Assembly: GCF_018812025.1 (NCBI RefSeq)
Contig: NC_063061.1
Span: 34,928,493-34,992,492 of the forward strand
DNA: 64,000 nucleotides
DNA from: Megalobrama amblycephala
Lineage: Eukaryota > Chordata > Actinopteri > Cypriniformes > Xenocyprididae
Direction: 5' to 3'
Both the position numbers and the translations under genes were made by a program. The notes under the pieces were generated by a model. That model was not told the origin of the DNA. It worked only from the letters and a program-made list of their open reading frames with translations, and did not search any database. Position 1 is the stretch's first letter. Each line of letters begins with the position of its first letter. Below, piece after piece: positions 1 to 10,401 of this stretch.

Positions 1-439
1 GCCTGAAAACGAAAACAATGATTTGTACATGATAGCTCCCTGGAGGTTAGCAATTAGCATGACAAGGACACCAGTAAACAAAGCATTAGTAAACAAATCA
101 AATTATATGTTGTAGCTAGTAGATGTGGAAAAAAGGTGATCTTTATGTTTCAACCTTAAATGAAAATTGTCATCATGTTCTTTTGTGGAACACAAAATGA
201 AGATATTTTGAAGAATGTTGGTTTCAAACAACTCTGAGGTGAACAAATAAAATATCTTTTGTTCCACAGAAGAATGAAATTTCATACAGGTTTTGAATGA
301 AATGAGGGAAAGTATACATGAGGATAACATTTTGAACCATAACTTTAAACTAGGATTATGAATCTCCAACTTTATCTTGTCCAATTTGTTTCATAGACAT
401 TTTACAATTTCTGTGAGCTGCTAAGCGACAAATCAGGCG
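1..439 (+). other. Upstream flank and probable intron end of receptor gene 1
   Basis: There is no convincing coding sequence here. The last part ends in a pyrimidine-rich stretch and a plausible 3' splice site (TTTCATAG, AG at 395-396), about 43 bases before the start codon of gene 1. The same arrangement of acceptor, short untranslated piece and ATG is seen in the paralogues. The matching non-coding first exon must lie before the window. This is inferred from the paralogues, with no transcript evidence. Confidence 0.5.
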
Positions 440-1270
440 ATGAATAACTCATCAGTGAACTTCACCACATTTGGAGCATCTGCAAACTCCACAACTCAAT
501 TCTTTGGGCTATCCAACATTCTGGACATTTTCAATTTCATGTTTGGTCTTCCTACACACTCCTATGTTATCTGGCTCATCATCACAAGAACAGAAAGTGG
601 AGTTGCATCAGGATTCTTCAACCTCAATCTCTCTGTTTGTGAGCTTGGTAACTCTATGAATTCTTTGCTCTCTCTATTTGAGACTTGGATCCAAATCAAG
701 ACATTGACAAATTTTTTAATAGGGCTAGGCATCACCGGTCGTCCTCTGTTTCAGTGTCTGATCTGTGTTGAGCGTTACCTGGCAGTGGTTCATCCTGTAA
801 CCTTTCTGAAGTACAAACCTCTCAGATATAGAGTGATCTGCTGCACTGTGGCCTGGATAATGAGTCTTGGTTCTTGTTTGTTCTGCCTCTTTATAGGCTT
901 CTTTTTTTATATTTTTACATTGTTCTTCTCAGTGCTGTTCCTCCTCTTCTTCTCCATCCAGTTGTTTTGTCTTGTGGCTGTTCTCAGAGCTCTGAAGCAG
1001 TCAGGACCAGGACAGAGAGGAAGATTGAGAGGTAGAGAGGAGGAAAACCACATGAAGAGAAGAGCATTTTATCTCATTCTTATAACTACTGTGAGCATGG
1101 GTTTTACCTATGTGCCATTTATTGTCTCAGGATTGTTTATCTTTCTAACACATGATTTTATTCAGGAACTTTTTGATGTTGGATTATATTGTTTTATTTT
1201 GGCTGGTTTTGTTCAGCCCATTCTTTATCTGAACCGGGCTGTAAAACCCTCCTGTTTTTGTTTTCAATAA
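440..1270 (+). CDS. Receptor gene 1: rhodopsin-class 7TM receptor, fish-specific array member
   Basis: The predicted protein has 276 residues and seven hydrophobic segments (about 28-49, 57-80, 90-110, 131-153, 155-182, 208-236, 244-265). The short N-terminus carries sequons at N2/N3, N7 and N16, as expected for a surface receptor. TM3 ends in ERYLAVVHP at 111-119, a DRY variant that couples G proteins in this class. W139 fits the conserved TM4 tryptophan, TM6 has a proline at 226, and TM7 has QPILYL where NPxxY is usual. The third loop is basic and glutamate/arginine-rich (GPGQRGRLRGREEENHMKRR). The ligand and closest named receptor are not recognised; P2Y, protease-activated and hydroxycarboxylic-acid receptors are the nearest in style. 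The ATG was chosen because the N-terminus aligns with all paralogues. The frame is intact with no introns. The stop codon lies inside an AATAAA motif. Confidence 0.85.
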   Translation: MNNSSVNFTTFGASANSTTQFFGLSNILDIFNFMFGLPTHSYVIWLIITRTESGVASGFFNLNLSVCELGNSMNSLLSLFETWIQIKTLTNFLIGLGITGRPLFQCLICVERYLAVVHPVTFLKYKPLRYRVICCTVAWIMSLGSCLFCLFIGFFFYIFTLFFSVLFLLFFSIQLFCLVAVLRALKQSGPGQRGRLRGREEENHMKRRAFYLILITTVSMGFTYVPFIVSGLFIFLTHDFIQELFDVGLYCFILAGFVQPILYLNRAVKPSCFCFQ

Positions 1271-1314
1271 AACATTGAGTTGCTTAGTTTTTTTTTTTTT
1301 TTTTTTTTTTTTTT
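1266..1314 (+). promoter_or_regulatory. AATAAA overlapping the stop codon, then a T27 tract
   Basis: AATAAA at 1266-1271 contains the TAA stop of gene 1. A run of about 27 T follows at 1288-1314. A second, better conserved AATAAA lies downstream at 1788, so the proximal motif may or may not be used. Confidence 0.4.
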
Positions 1315-2070
1315 GTTAAGGCCCCTACACTGTAAAAAAGAATTGTTGGTTTAACTTAAAATATTTGCCTTAAAATTTTGCCTTAACAATTATTTCATTT
1401 GACTTGAAATCTCATCATAACACATTTACTGTGTATTTAAATTTGACACTTCAAGAAATTTGCATGTCAGGTGTTCACTGCATTACACCTGTAGGCCAAT
1501 TTCAGATTTTTAAAGACTGTCTGCATGGGAAAACTAAACATTTCCTGCTCAGATAATCATTTCTTCTTCACTGTGATAAATATTTTAGCTTATGAAGAAT
1601 AATATTAAATATCAATGATTCTATTTTTATTTTAATTAATGCATTCTGTTCACAATGTTAGAAAGTTAGTGTCTTTCACTGTTTATATAAAGAGATCACA
1701 TCACAAACAAGACTTACAGTACTTTTGATTGCTTTACTTACACTTAGTTTGCATTAAGTTTGCTGCAAGTCTGTCATTTGTTTATCCAATAAAATACTTA
1801 ATCATTGACCCTGTGTTACCATTTCCATATGCTGTTCTTGTCATGCTTAGTACTAAAGATCTGTTAAAAGTGTGTAAATGATGAATAATTTTAAATTCAA
1901 GTCAGTCAGTGTCAGTCCAGTTAAATGCTAAGTCAGATATATGACTGTCTTTTCAACCTTACTTTTCTTTATATATTTGAATATGCCATGTGTGAATATG
2001 AATATGAATGTGACATGAAACCGATGAAGTCATACACACATATTCTTCTGACTATTTAAAGCACAGCACA
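1315..2070. other. Intergenic spacer shared with two other places in the array
   Basis: No gene is seen. From about 1421 on, the sequence is closely repeated upstream of gene 4 (from about 19259), and from about 1560 upstream of gene 7 (from about 44650). It is therefore part of the ancestral duplicated unit. AATAAA at 1788-1793 (with counterparts at 19615 and 44881) is the likely distal poly(A) signal of the preceding receptor gene in each unit. Confidence 0.6.
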
Positions 2071-2113
2071 GATATTTATACACATTCAGAGAGACTGGAC
2101 ATTCACTCTTCAG
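2071..2113 (+). promoter_or_regulatory. TATA-like box and non-coding exon 1 of receptor gene 2
   Basis: ATTTATACACATTCAGAGAG is followed by ACTGGACATTCACTCTTCAG and then GT at 2114. Seven other receptor copies have the same block upstream. The TATA-like TTTATAC lies about 33 bases before the splice donor, so the first exon would be very short. The matching acceptor is CCATAG with AG at 2662-2663, giving an intron of about 550 bases. Inferred from conservation and splice consensus only. Confidence 0.6.
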
Positions 2114-2708
2114 GTAATAAACTCTTAAAACATATTCAATTTTCTGTTTAAACATAAGGAAAGTACTCTAAATTATTAACTGAATATTTGAATTTAAAGT
2201 CTGTATTTTGGTAAAATGGATTTAAGAGGTATATAATAGAATGTGTTTCAAATTTGGCATTTTTGACTACATTCCGTGCAGTCTAAATTATGAGAAGTTT
2301 GTTAGTTTAATAATGAAAAACCGACAGAAATAATAGAACCTCTTCCTGCGATTGACCCATTTTCTGTGCTGTATTAAACTGTATTAAACATTCATCTCAT
2401 TTTGAGCATTCTGTGTGAACCTGTGACTGTGTGTGCTTGAGACAAATGACAGATGAGTATCATTTTGAGCTTTTTTACATTGTTTCATCTTAAAAGTTGT
2501 GCTTGAATGGTATGTGGCCCATTTGGATATTCTGTCCTGTTAAAATCAGATGCTCTGCAAATCTTAGCAAATCTTGCATCTTTTTAAGCTGTTTAAACTG
2601 TGAACAAAAATTTATGTTTATGTATATGTTAACTTTTTTTTTTTTTTTTTCTTTCTTCCATAGAACACATTTTATGTGAGATTCTGAGTTGAGAGAAAGA
2701 AGGAAGAG

Positions 2709-3572
2709 ATGAATAATTGTACAGAGAACATCGGCACACCTGAAGCATCTACTTTCTCCACATCTCAGTCCATTGGGCTAATGAAAATTTTGGATCTTTT
2801 TCTGCACAGCTTCAATTTCCTGTTTGGTCTTCCTACACATTCTTATGCTTTATGGCTCATCGTCACAGGAACAGGAAGTGGAGTCGCATCAGAGTTCTTC
2901 TACCTCAATCTCTCTGTTTGTGAGATTGGTAACTGTCTGAACATTTTGGTCCATGTACTTGAGCGTTGGTTTTTAAGTTTCAAGACATTGAGATATTTTA
3001 TGTTAGGACTCTCCTCCACTGGTCGTCCTCTGTTTCAGTGTCTGATGTGTGTTGAGCGTTACCTGGCAGTGGTTCATCCTGTAACCTTTCTGAAGTACAA
3101 ACCTCTCAGATATAGAGTGATCTGCTGCACTGTGGCCTGGATAATCACTCTTGAATGCTGTTTGTGCTGCATGTTTACTATAATCTTGTGTCATTTTTAT
3201 TATTATGTATGCTTCTTCTCTATTCAGTTCCTACTCTTCGGTTCCATCCAGTTGTTCTGCTGTGTGGCTGTTCTCAGAGCTCTGAAGCAGTCAGGACCAG
3301 GAGAGAGAGGGAGAGAGAGAGAAAAGGAAAACCACATGAAGAGAAGAGCATTTTATCTCATTCTAATAACTACCGTGAACATGAATATTATGTATATGCC
3401 ATCTGCTATCACAGGATTTACTTATATTCTGACTAATCAGTATTTTCAGGAACCTTTTTCTTTTTGTTTTGTTTTTTATCTACTCTGTGGTTTTGTTCAG
3501 CCTTGTCTTTATCTGAACCGGGTTGGAAAACTCTCTTGCAAAACATTCAATTGTTTAGTTTTTAGAAATTAA
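2709..3572 (+). CDS. Receptor gene 2: rhodopsin-class 7TM receptor
   Basis: The 287-residue predicted receptor is intact. It shares the whole cytoplasmic face with gene 1 (ERYLAVVHPVTFLKYKPLRY; LRALKQSGPG then an ER-rich third loop; HMKRRAFYLILITT). It differs strongly in the N-terminus (MNNCTENIG), the TM2-TM3 top (HVLERWFLSFKTLRYFMLG), the TM4-TM5 loop (CMFTIILCHFYYYVCFF) and TM6-TM7 (ITGFTYILTNQYFQEPF). TM7 reads GFVQPCLYLNR. The usual TM1 Asn, TM2 Asp and TM7 Asn are His, Glu and Gln. The ATG is preceded by a purine-rich leader (GAAAGAAGGAAGAG) that recurs in genes 4 and 7. AATAAA at 3792 is the probable poly(A) signal. Ligand unknown; a smaller frame at 3155-3436 is an out-of-frame shadow. 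Confidence 0.85.
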   Translation: MNNCTENIGTPEASTFSTSQSIGLMKILDLFLHSFNFLFGLPTHSYALWLIVTGTGSGVASEFFYLNLSVCEIGNCLNILVHVLERWFLSFKTLRYFMLGLSSTGRPLFQCLMCVERYLAVVHPVTFLKYKPLRYRVICCTVAWIITLECCLCCMFTIILCHFYYYVCFFSIQFLLFGSIQLFCCVAVLRALKQSGPGERGREREKENHMKRRAFYLILITTVNMNIMYMPSAITGFTYILTNQYFQEPFSFCFVFYLLCGFVQPCLYLNRVGKLSCKTFNCLVFRN

Positions 3573-4204
3573 ACATGTTCATACAAATGAAGAAGCTTTA
3601 CATGTGGCTCCTGTACTGTCTTGTAAAGTGTAAAGTGGCTCAGAACATGTTAGTGTAACTTTTTGTCATTCTTTGTTTATCTAGACTTGATTGTCTGTGC
3701 TGATTTTTCTTTTTCCCATAAAAATTATGTTTATTCGGAATGTGATTATCAAATGTGGTTATTATAAGTGTTTGCTATAGATTGTTTATTTAATAAAATG
3801 CTTCTTAAATGACACAGTGTCACTTTTCCCATATTGAGCGTTTCCACAAATTGCTGCATTCAATTTTGACATCCTAAAGAGTTACTTGAAATGGGACTAT
3901 TTAAAAACATAACTCTCACATCTAATGCTAGTATAATACAAAAAACAAACAAACAAAAAACATTTTATGTACTGTTTATAATATTGATATGCTATAGTGT
4001 AACAGCTATACTAATGCTGTTTCCTAGAAATGTGCATTGATGAAAGTCAGTCACTGGCTCTGAGTTCACATGTTTAGTTTGATATATGAACTTTTTTAAC
4101 CTTACATTTGTTTGCATTATATATTTGTTTCATGTGACCTGTAGCAGATAAAATCATTCTAACATATTCTTGTAACAGCTGTGAAGTCAGTCTACAAAAC
4201 ACAG
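3573..4204. other. 3' flank of gene 2 and spacer
   Basis: AATAAA at 3792-3797 is a likely poly(A) signal, matching AATAAA at 46708-46713 after gene 7. No coding potential was seen. The sequence is AT-rich and homologous to the 3' flanks of genes 4 and 7. Confidence 0.5.
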
Positions 4205-4251
4205 CACAGAGATTTATACACATCCAGAGAGACTGGACATTCACTCTTCAG
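4205..4251 (+). promoter_or_regulatory. Copy of the shared TATA/exon-1 block, upstream of truncated copy 2b
   Basis: GATTTATACACATCCAGAGA, then GACTGGACATTCACTCTTCA, then G|GTGAC, with the donor GT at 4252-4253. It is the same block as before the other receptors, so the promoter survives although the gene body behind it is truncated. Confidence 0.55.
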
Positions 4252-4486
4252 GTGACAAAATTCCTCTTAAAAGCATGAAATTTTCTATATGAAAGTAGAC
4301 TACGTACTCTAAAAATATCTGAACTCTAAAAAAAATCTGATTAGAAAAGCTTTTTTTTTTTTTTTAGTGTTATGGTAATTTGAATTTAAATTGGGACTTA
4401 TAGAAGTATATGATAGAATGTATTTCAAATTTGGTATTTTTGACAACGTTTCATCCAGTTTGAATTATGTGAAGTTTGTTAGTTAA

Positions 4487-4888
4487 ATGTTGATAAACTG
4501 CACTGCAGCCTGCATAATCACTCTTGGATCCTGTTTGTCCTGCATGTTTACTATAATCTCATGTCAATTTTATATTTATGTATGCTGCTTCTCACTTCAG
4601 TTCCTACTCTTCTTCTTCATTCAGTTGTTTTTCCTGGTGGCTGTTCTCAGAGCTCTGAAGCAGTCAGGACCAGGAGAGAGAGGGAGAGAGAAAGAGCGGG
4701 AAAACCACATGAAGAGAAGAGCGTTTTATCTCATTCTAATAACTACTGTGAGTATGGCTATTAACTATATGCCATTTGCTATCTCAGGATTGTATTACAT
4801 TCTGACTCATCAGTATTTTCAGGAACCTTTTACATTTGGATTTTTTGTTATCTACTCACTGGTTTTGTCCAACCTTTACTTTATCTGA
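4487..4888 (+). pseudogene. Receptor copy 2b: 5'-truncated 7TM pseudogene (TM4-TM7 only)
   Basis: The frame encodes 133 residues that start within TM4 and continue through the third loop (LKQSGPGERGREKERENHMK), TM6 and most of TM7. The N-terminus, TM1-TM3 and the ERY motif are gone. Sequence just upstream (AAGTTTGTTAGTT) matches the intron of gene 2 near 2295-2310. A deletion has therefore fused intron 1 to the TM4 codons, and the first ATG is intronic in origin. The end lacks a tail after TM7. It cannot make a normal receptor, but the promoter block 235 bases upstream is intact. Confidence 0.8.
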
Positions 4889-5013
4889 ACTGGGTTGGAA
4901 AACTCTCCTGTTTTAAATAAAACATTCAATTGTTTAGATTTTTTTAAAGTTAAACCACTACACTTCTTTCTTTAACAGCATTTATTTCTGAGTGTTTTTT
5001 TCTGTTTTTCTTA
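4889..5013. other. Short spacer with AATAAA after copy 2b
   Basis: AAATAAAACATTCAATTG follows the stop of 2b, as in the paralogues. Nothing else is visible before the palindrome begins. Confidence 0.4.
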
Positions 5014-6026
5014 CACTGTAAAAAAATATATGCCTCTCCAACATAAAAATGTCTAGTGACCCGTTGCACCTAAAATTTTTAGTTGGCCCAATTTAAGTTG
5101 TGGAAACCAACTTTTTGTGTTGTGCTGACTACCCCTGCATATAGACTGAACTTGAAATAGAATGTTGTGTTAATTAAATATTTTCTGTTGACTAAACAGC
5201 TTGTTGGGCCAACAAGCAGACTCAAATTGAAATAAAATGTTGTATTAAATATTTAATGTTTGCCAATAAGTCTATTTTTCATTAATGTTGGTCAAAATAG
5301 TCTATTTTTCATTATTTCAAATAAATTACACACTATGCTTTGATAAAGAACTTTTTATTTATTTATTTATTTATTTTTATCAGACTGAAATGTTATTTCA
5401 CTCTTGCAAAAGGAGGCTTTGTGTAAAGTACTAGCTGCTAACACGAAGGCACATGTGCTTTGAATGCCAACTAACTGTTAGAACTAACGTTAGCCTAAAT
5501 TATCAGTCACTCTGTAATAGCAAAAGCGCAAGTTGTCAAGACTAGCTGTCTGTTACAGTCAATTATCATACATATCATAAGCCAAAATGCAAATGGATTT
5601 GAAAATATTGACCATTAAAAATATTAAACGGGAACATGTCATGGTTAACCGTTAGGGTCAACGTTAAAATCACATGCCAGTTGGAAAGGAATGCTAAGCT
5701 TTATGAGTTAAACATGTGATTTTCCAGCACTGCTAATCACTGTAGGTACACTGCAAAAACTCTAGAGTTAAATTAACTCTCCTGGGAGTACATGTGAGAC
5801 CACACTCCAGAGTGTTAAAGTGTTAAAATAAGAGTGTTAAATGAACACTGAAAAGTGTTAAAGTTAATAAGATAATTAAGTGATTAATTGAGTGATGATT
5901 GACCATTATTGAAGACACCTGATGATAACAAGCAGAATAACCAAAGGAGAAAATCACAATTTTTGAGCCACCATCGTGGAGATGAGTGTTTGCTTTAGTT
6001 TGGCTCTTGACCCTTGACTTTTTATT
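5014..6026 (+). repeat. Left arm of the giant palindrome
   Basis: Reverse complement of 6847-7858. Landmarks are the outer CACTGTAAAAAAA terminus, a (TTTA)n patch near 5355, an inner CACTGCAAAAACTC terminus at 5749 and the inner limit CCCTTGACTTTTTATT at 6011-6026. Confidence 0.85.
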
Positions 6027-7126
6027 AATAATTTTTCTCTGACTGCTCCAACTTTGTGTTTGTAAAACCATTGTTGAGGGTCTTATGCTGATTCTTGATG
6101 TCTGTGTGTGTGTGTGTTATTACTTTAATTTTTTTTTAAATCTTCAGATTATAAAAGCTCTGCTGGATCTCAAGCGGTAACAGATTTACTAGAAAGAAAT
6201 AATATAACATCTATATGACCCGTCAATACTGATGTCACCAATGGATCTGACCACTTCACAAAGAGAATGTCATCAAACAAAACCATTATGACTGTGATTC
6301 CCAAAGCATTGCAAACCTAAATTGATCAACTTTGGCTCACAGCACTTTTGGGAAACACAGCCCAGATCATAGTTTCTCTGGCCATAACAAATGTGCTTTA
6401 CAAACACAAAGTTGGAGCAGCCAGAGATAAATTAATGTTAATAAATAGAGTCAAAATCCCAACTAAAGGAAATGCTTTTCACCATCATGGTGACTTCAAA
6501 CTAAACTTTCATTAAAACATTAACATCTAAACATCTGCTCATTCTCAAAAAGAACTTTTGTTGATGTATGACAGAAATCAAATCAAACTGGTTAATAATA
6601 AGTGTAATAATGTTTAATGGCTGGAAGTCAGTTGTAGTTGCTGTGTCTCTCTCTTTTTCTCTTTTTGTTTCTTCAGTGATTCTGCTTATTAACATCAAGT
6701 GTCACCACTAATTGCTAATCACCACTCAATCCTCAATCAATTATCTCGTTAACTTTAACACTGCTTCAGCATTACTTTTTAACACCCGACAAGATGGAGT
6801 CATATGAACATTTGGGTGTTAATTTTCAACCCAAACAAGATCTAATAATAAAAAGTCAAGGGTCAAGAGCCAAACTAAAGCAAACACTCATCTCCACGAT
6901 GGTGGCTCAAAAATTGTGATTTTCTCCTTTGGTGATTCTGCTTGTTATCATCAGGTGTCTTCAATAATGGTCAATCATCACTCAATTAATCACTTAATTA
7001 TCTTATTAACTTTAACACTTTTCAGTGTTCATTTAACACTCTTATTTTAACACTTTAACACTCTGGAGTGTGGTCTCACATGTACTCCCAGGAGAGTTAA
7101 TTTAACTCTTAAGAGTTTTTGCAGTG
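5749..7126. mobile_element. Inner MITE-like unit nested in the palindrome
   Basis: It is bounded by CACTGCAAAAACTC and GAGTTTTTGCAGTG and is rich in repeated AGTGTTAAA motifs near its ends. Related but diverged sequence occurs at about 18256-19150 and 40690-41208, with shared strings such as CAGTGATTNTGCTTGTTA and GCAGGTGTTC. That supports a dispersed non-autonomous family. Confidence 0.6.
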
Positions 7127-7858
7127 TACCTACAGTGATTAGCAGTGCTGGAAAATCACATGTTTAACTCATAAAGCTTAGCATTCCTTTCCAACTGGCA
7201 TGTGATTTTAACGTTGACCCTAACGGTTAAGCATGACATGTTCCCGTTTAATATTTTTAATGGTCAATATTTTCAAATCCCATTTGCATTTTGGCTTATG
7301 ATATGTATGATAATTGACTGTAACAGACAGCTAGTCTTGACAACTTGCGCTTTTGCTATTACAGAGTGACTGATAATTTAGGCTAACGTTAGTTCTAACA
7401 ATTAGTTGGCATTCAAAGCACATGTGCCTTCGTGTTAGCAGCTAGTACTTGGCACAAAGCCTCCTTTTGCAAGAGTGAAATAACATTTCAGTCCGATAAA
7501 AATAAATAAATAAATAAAAAGTTCTTTATCAAAGCATAGTGTGTAATTTATTTGAAATAATGAAAAATAGACTATTTTGACCAACATTAATGAAAAACAG
7601 ACTTATTGGCAAACATTAAATATTTAATACAACATTTTATTTCAATTTGAGTCTGCTTGTTGGCCCAACAAGCTGTTTAGTCAACAGAAAATATTTAATT
7701 AACACAACATTCTATTTCAAGTTCAGTCTACATGCAGGGGTAGTCAGCACAACACAAAAAGTTGGTTTCCACAACTTAAATTGGGTCAACTAAAAATTTT
7801 AGGTGCAACGGGTCACTAGAAATTTTTATGTTGGAGAGGCATATATTTTTTTACAGTG
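6847..7858 (-). repeat. Right arm of the giant palindrome
   Basis: Begins AATAAAAAGTCAAGGGTCAA and ends TTTTTTTACAGTG. It mirrors the left arm, including the (AAAT)n patch near 7501 and the inner terminus GAGTTTTTGCAGTG ending at 7126. Confidence 0.85.
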
Positions 7859-8513
7859 CAGAAACTAATTAAAGATGTAATTACATGCAGGTGTTTTTAA
7901 AATATAAGTACAATGTAAAAACATGTACGTACACAATAAGTGCATTGTATCAAATGATTAATCTAAATTTAAGTACATAGTAGTTAAGGCCACTTAATAT
8001 AAAGTGGGACCACAAAATGTTCTAGTGGGAAAGGGTTCTTTGGGTTATTAATGTTCTTCACACTAAGAAAAAAAAAAAAAGGTCTTTTCACTGAAAGGTT
8101 CTTTGGGGAGGCTATAATAGTACTATATCTAATACTCACTGAGAAAAAAAAAAAAATCTACTTGGAACCTTTATTTTCATGAGTGTAGGCCATTATTCAT
8201 TAGTACACCATCAAATCAACTTTTTCTTTTAGTTGCATTTTATCACAAAAAAATTATTATTAAATTGTTTTCAATATAAATAAAGTGTATAAAAATTAAA
8301 AAATGTGATATGTGTGTAACTTGTTTTTACACAATATTACGTTGCTTCTTGGGCCCTGTCCCAAATGGAAGCCTAAGCCATTGCCTAAGCGAGTCCACAT
8401 GTTCATGACATAATTCCGTTTTGACTGTTGGGTATAGTCTGCTGTGGAGCTCGATTCATCAGAGAGAAAAAAAAAAAAAAAAAAAGAGAGATTACTATGG
8501 AACTGATATTGTG
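7859..8513. other. Spacer homologous to the region after gene 5
   Basis: No gene seen. About 8030-8450 is similar to 32570-32950 (GAAAGGTTCTTTGGGGAGGC; CATGACATAATTC; GACTGTTGGGT). That places it in the ancestral duplicated unit ahead of gene 3, as 32570-32950 lies ahead of gene 6. An A-tract of about 17 bases lies near 8469. Confidence 0.5.
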
Positions 8514-8866
8514 CCCTCTGGAGTCAGGAAACACCCGATAGCGTTTTGCAGGATTTTTTTTCACATTGCATCAAAACAGACTTAAAATACTCAGTCATTT
8601 TTTGTCATAGAGACAGAAGTAATATATCAATTGAAACTATAGAATGTCTTCTTTTATTTGTGTACACTCAGAGTAAAAATAAAATGTTGTGCTTTTTGCA
8701 AAATAAAGAAACCTAACATGATGCGTAATCTTTCGTCTCCCTCTGAACGAAGTCCAATCTGATAGTTCTCAGAAAATGAACTGTAACTTAATGAATACTT
8801 ATCACACAAAAATGAGACTTATGTCTAAAGAAATGTTGAAATGTCAGGTTTTAAATCATGTAAGTC

Positions 8867-8894
8867 AAATCGAAAACAAATTTGTTTTCGATTT
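8867..8894. repeat. Perfect 28-base palindrome
   Basis: AAATCGAAAACAAA is followed directly by TTTGTTTTCGATTT, with no spacer. It could be chance, a MITE footprint or a short hairpin. It lies inside the eroded piggyBac copy. Confidence 0.7.
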
Positions 8895-9599
8895 GTTTAT
8901 GTAATCTGTTTATGTAATCTGTATGAAAAGAGAGACATGTCAGACGTCCGTGAGTCAGCTCATTATCCACTAATCCGGCCATGCCCACGGAGTGAGCGCT
9001 ATTCAGATGCAAATTCTGAGGCAATCATGTATACATCGTTGCAATCGTGTATTTATTATCTTCAAAAGTGTCTATCTGCATGTTATAGCCATGGTTATAG
9101 CGATCTATGGACACTTCTGTTAGTTCCTGGAATGTCACATGGTATGCCTGTTCTTCATAACGAGGCATTTGTGGACTAAATGTGCACAGAGTGCCCTCCA
9201 TATGTTGCTGCAAGTATGAACTGAAAACACAGTACATCAAAGTATCCAGCGCTCATAGTGATGACAATAAATATTGAATAAATATTACTCCTCTGTATAG
9301 AAAATGTACATAAACATTTGAGAATCTATCAATATTTCTCCAAATGTGCATGCTTTTAAGAAAAAACCTATATGAAATGCCATAGAGGTAACATGAATGT
9401 TCAGACGCTTTGCATCATAGAAATACATTATATTTTACAGTATATTAAAATAGAAAACCATTATTTGAAATTGTAATAATATTTCACAGTATTGCTGTTC
9501 TTTCCTGTTTGATAAACAGCATGTTGAGCATGATACTGTACTTCTTTTAAAAACATTATAATAGTAATGCATACAATCTTTTGACTGGTACTGTAATTT

Positions 9600-10401
9600 A
9601 AAGGTGCCATCGAATTGGAAATTGAATTTACCTCGGCATAGTTGAATAACAAGAGTTCAGTACATGGAAATGACATACAGTGAGTCTCAAACTCCATTGT
9701 TTCCTCCTTCTTATATAAATCTCATTTGTTTAAAAGACCTCCGAAGAACAGGCGAATCTCAACATAACACCGACTGTTACGCAACTGTCGGGGTGTACGC
9801 CCCCAATATTTGCATATGCCAGCCCATGTTCCCAACATTATGAAAGGCATTAGACAAGGGACAGCCAGTATTAACGTCTGGATCTGTGCACAGCTGAATC
9901 ATCAGACTAGGTAAGCAAGCAAGGACAATAGCGAAAAATGGCAGATGGAGCAATAATAACTGACATGATCCATGATATCATGATATTTTTAGTGATATTT
10001 GTAAACTGTCTTTCTAAATGTTTTGTTAGCATGTTGCTAATGTACTGTTAAATGTGGTTAAAGTTACCATCGTTTATTACTGTATTCACAGAGACAAGAG
10101 CCGTCGTTATTTTCATTATTAAACACTTGCAGTCTGTATAATGCATAAACACAACTTCATTCTTTATAAATCTCTCCAACAGTGTAGCATTAGCCGTTAG
10201 CCACGGAGCACAGCCTCAAACTCATTCAGAATCAAATGTAAGCATCCAAATAAATACCATACTTATGCGATTAGACATGCTGCATGACGAACACTTTGTG
10301 AAGATCCATTTTGAGGGTTATATTAGCAGTGATATGTGGTATTTTGAGCTGAAACTTCACAGACACATTCAGGGGACCAAAAAACGTTCAATGGCACCTT
10401 T
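9600..10401. mobile_element. Nested 802-base MITE-like element with AAAGGTGCCAT termini
   Basis: The left terminus AAAGGTGCCATCGAATTG and right terminus CAATGGCACCTTT are inverted repeats flanked by TTT/AAA. No transposase is visible. The interior contains about 330 bases of mixed sequence, but no protein similarity could be recognised. The superfamily is undetermined; the target duplication is ambiguous because the flank TTTAAA is itself palindromic. Confidence 0.6.

Larger units (their letters stand above)
5014..7858. mobile_element. Giant foldback (palindromic) element, arms about 1 kb
   Basis: The left arm 5014-6026 and right arm 6847-7858 are reverse complements with very few differences over about 1,013 bases. 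The ends are CACTGTAAAAAAATATATGC and its complement. A loop of about 820 bases lies between. No transposase frame is present, so this is a non-autonomous foldback or nested MITE structure. Proteins read from either arm (for example 5823-6071) are not credible genes. The near-identity suggests recent origin or continuing arm-to-arm conversion. Confidence 0.85.

Noticed and set aside
3155..3436. Second open frame inside receptor gene 2 (and similar frames in genes 2b, 3, 5, 7 and 8) rich in Arg/Glu
   Set aside because: It is the same DNA read out of frame across the GA-rich third loop; it recurs only because the paralogues are similar.
5823..6698. Small frames in the palindrome as genes
   Set aside because: No protein character; the same sequence occurs in reverse in the other arm and in related MITE fragments.
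8841..9179. A 112-codon frame as a host gene
   Set aside because: It lies in the eroded piggyBac copy, contains the 28-base palindrome and has no recognisable domain.
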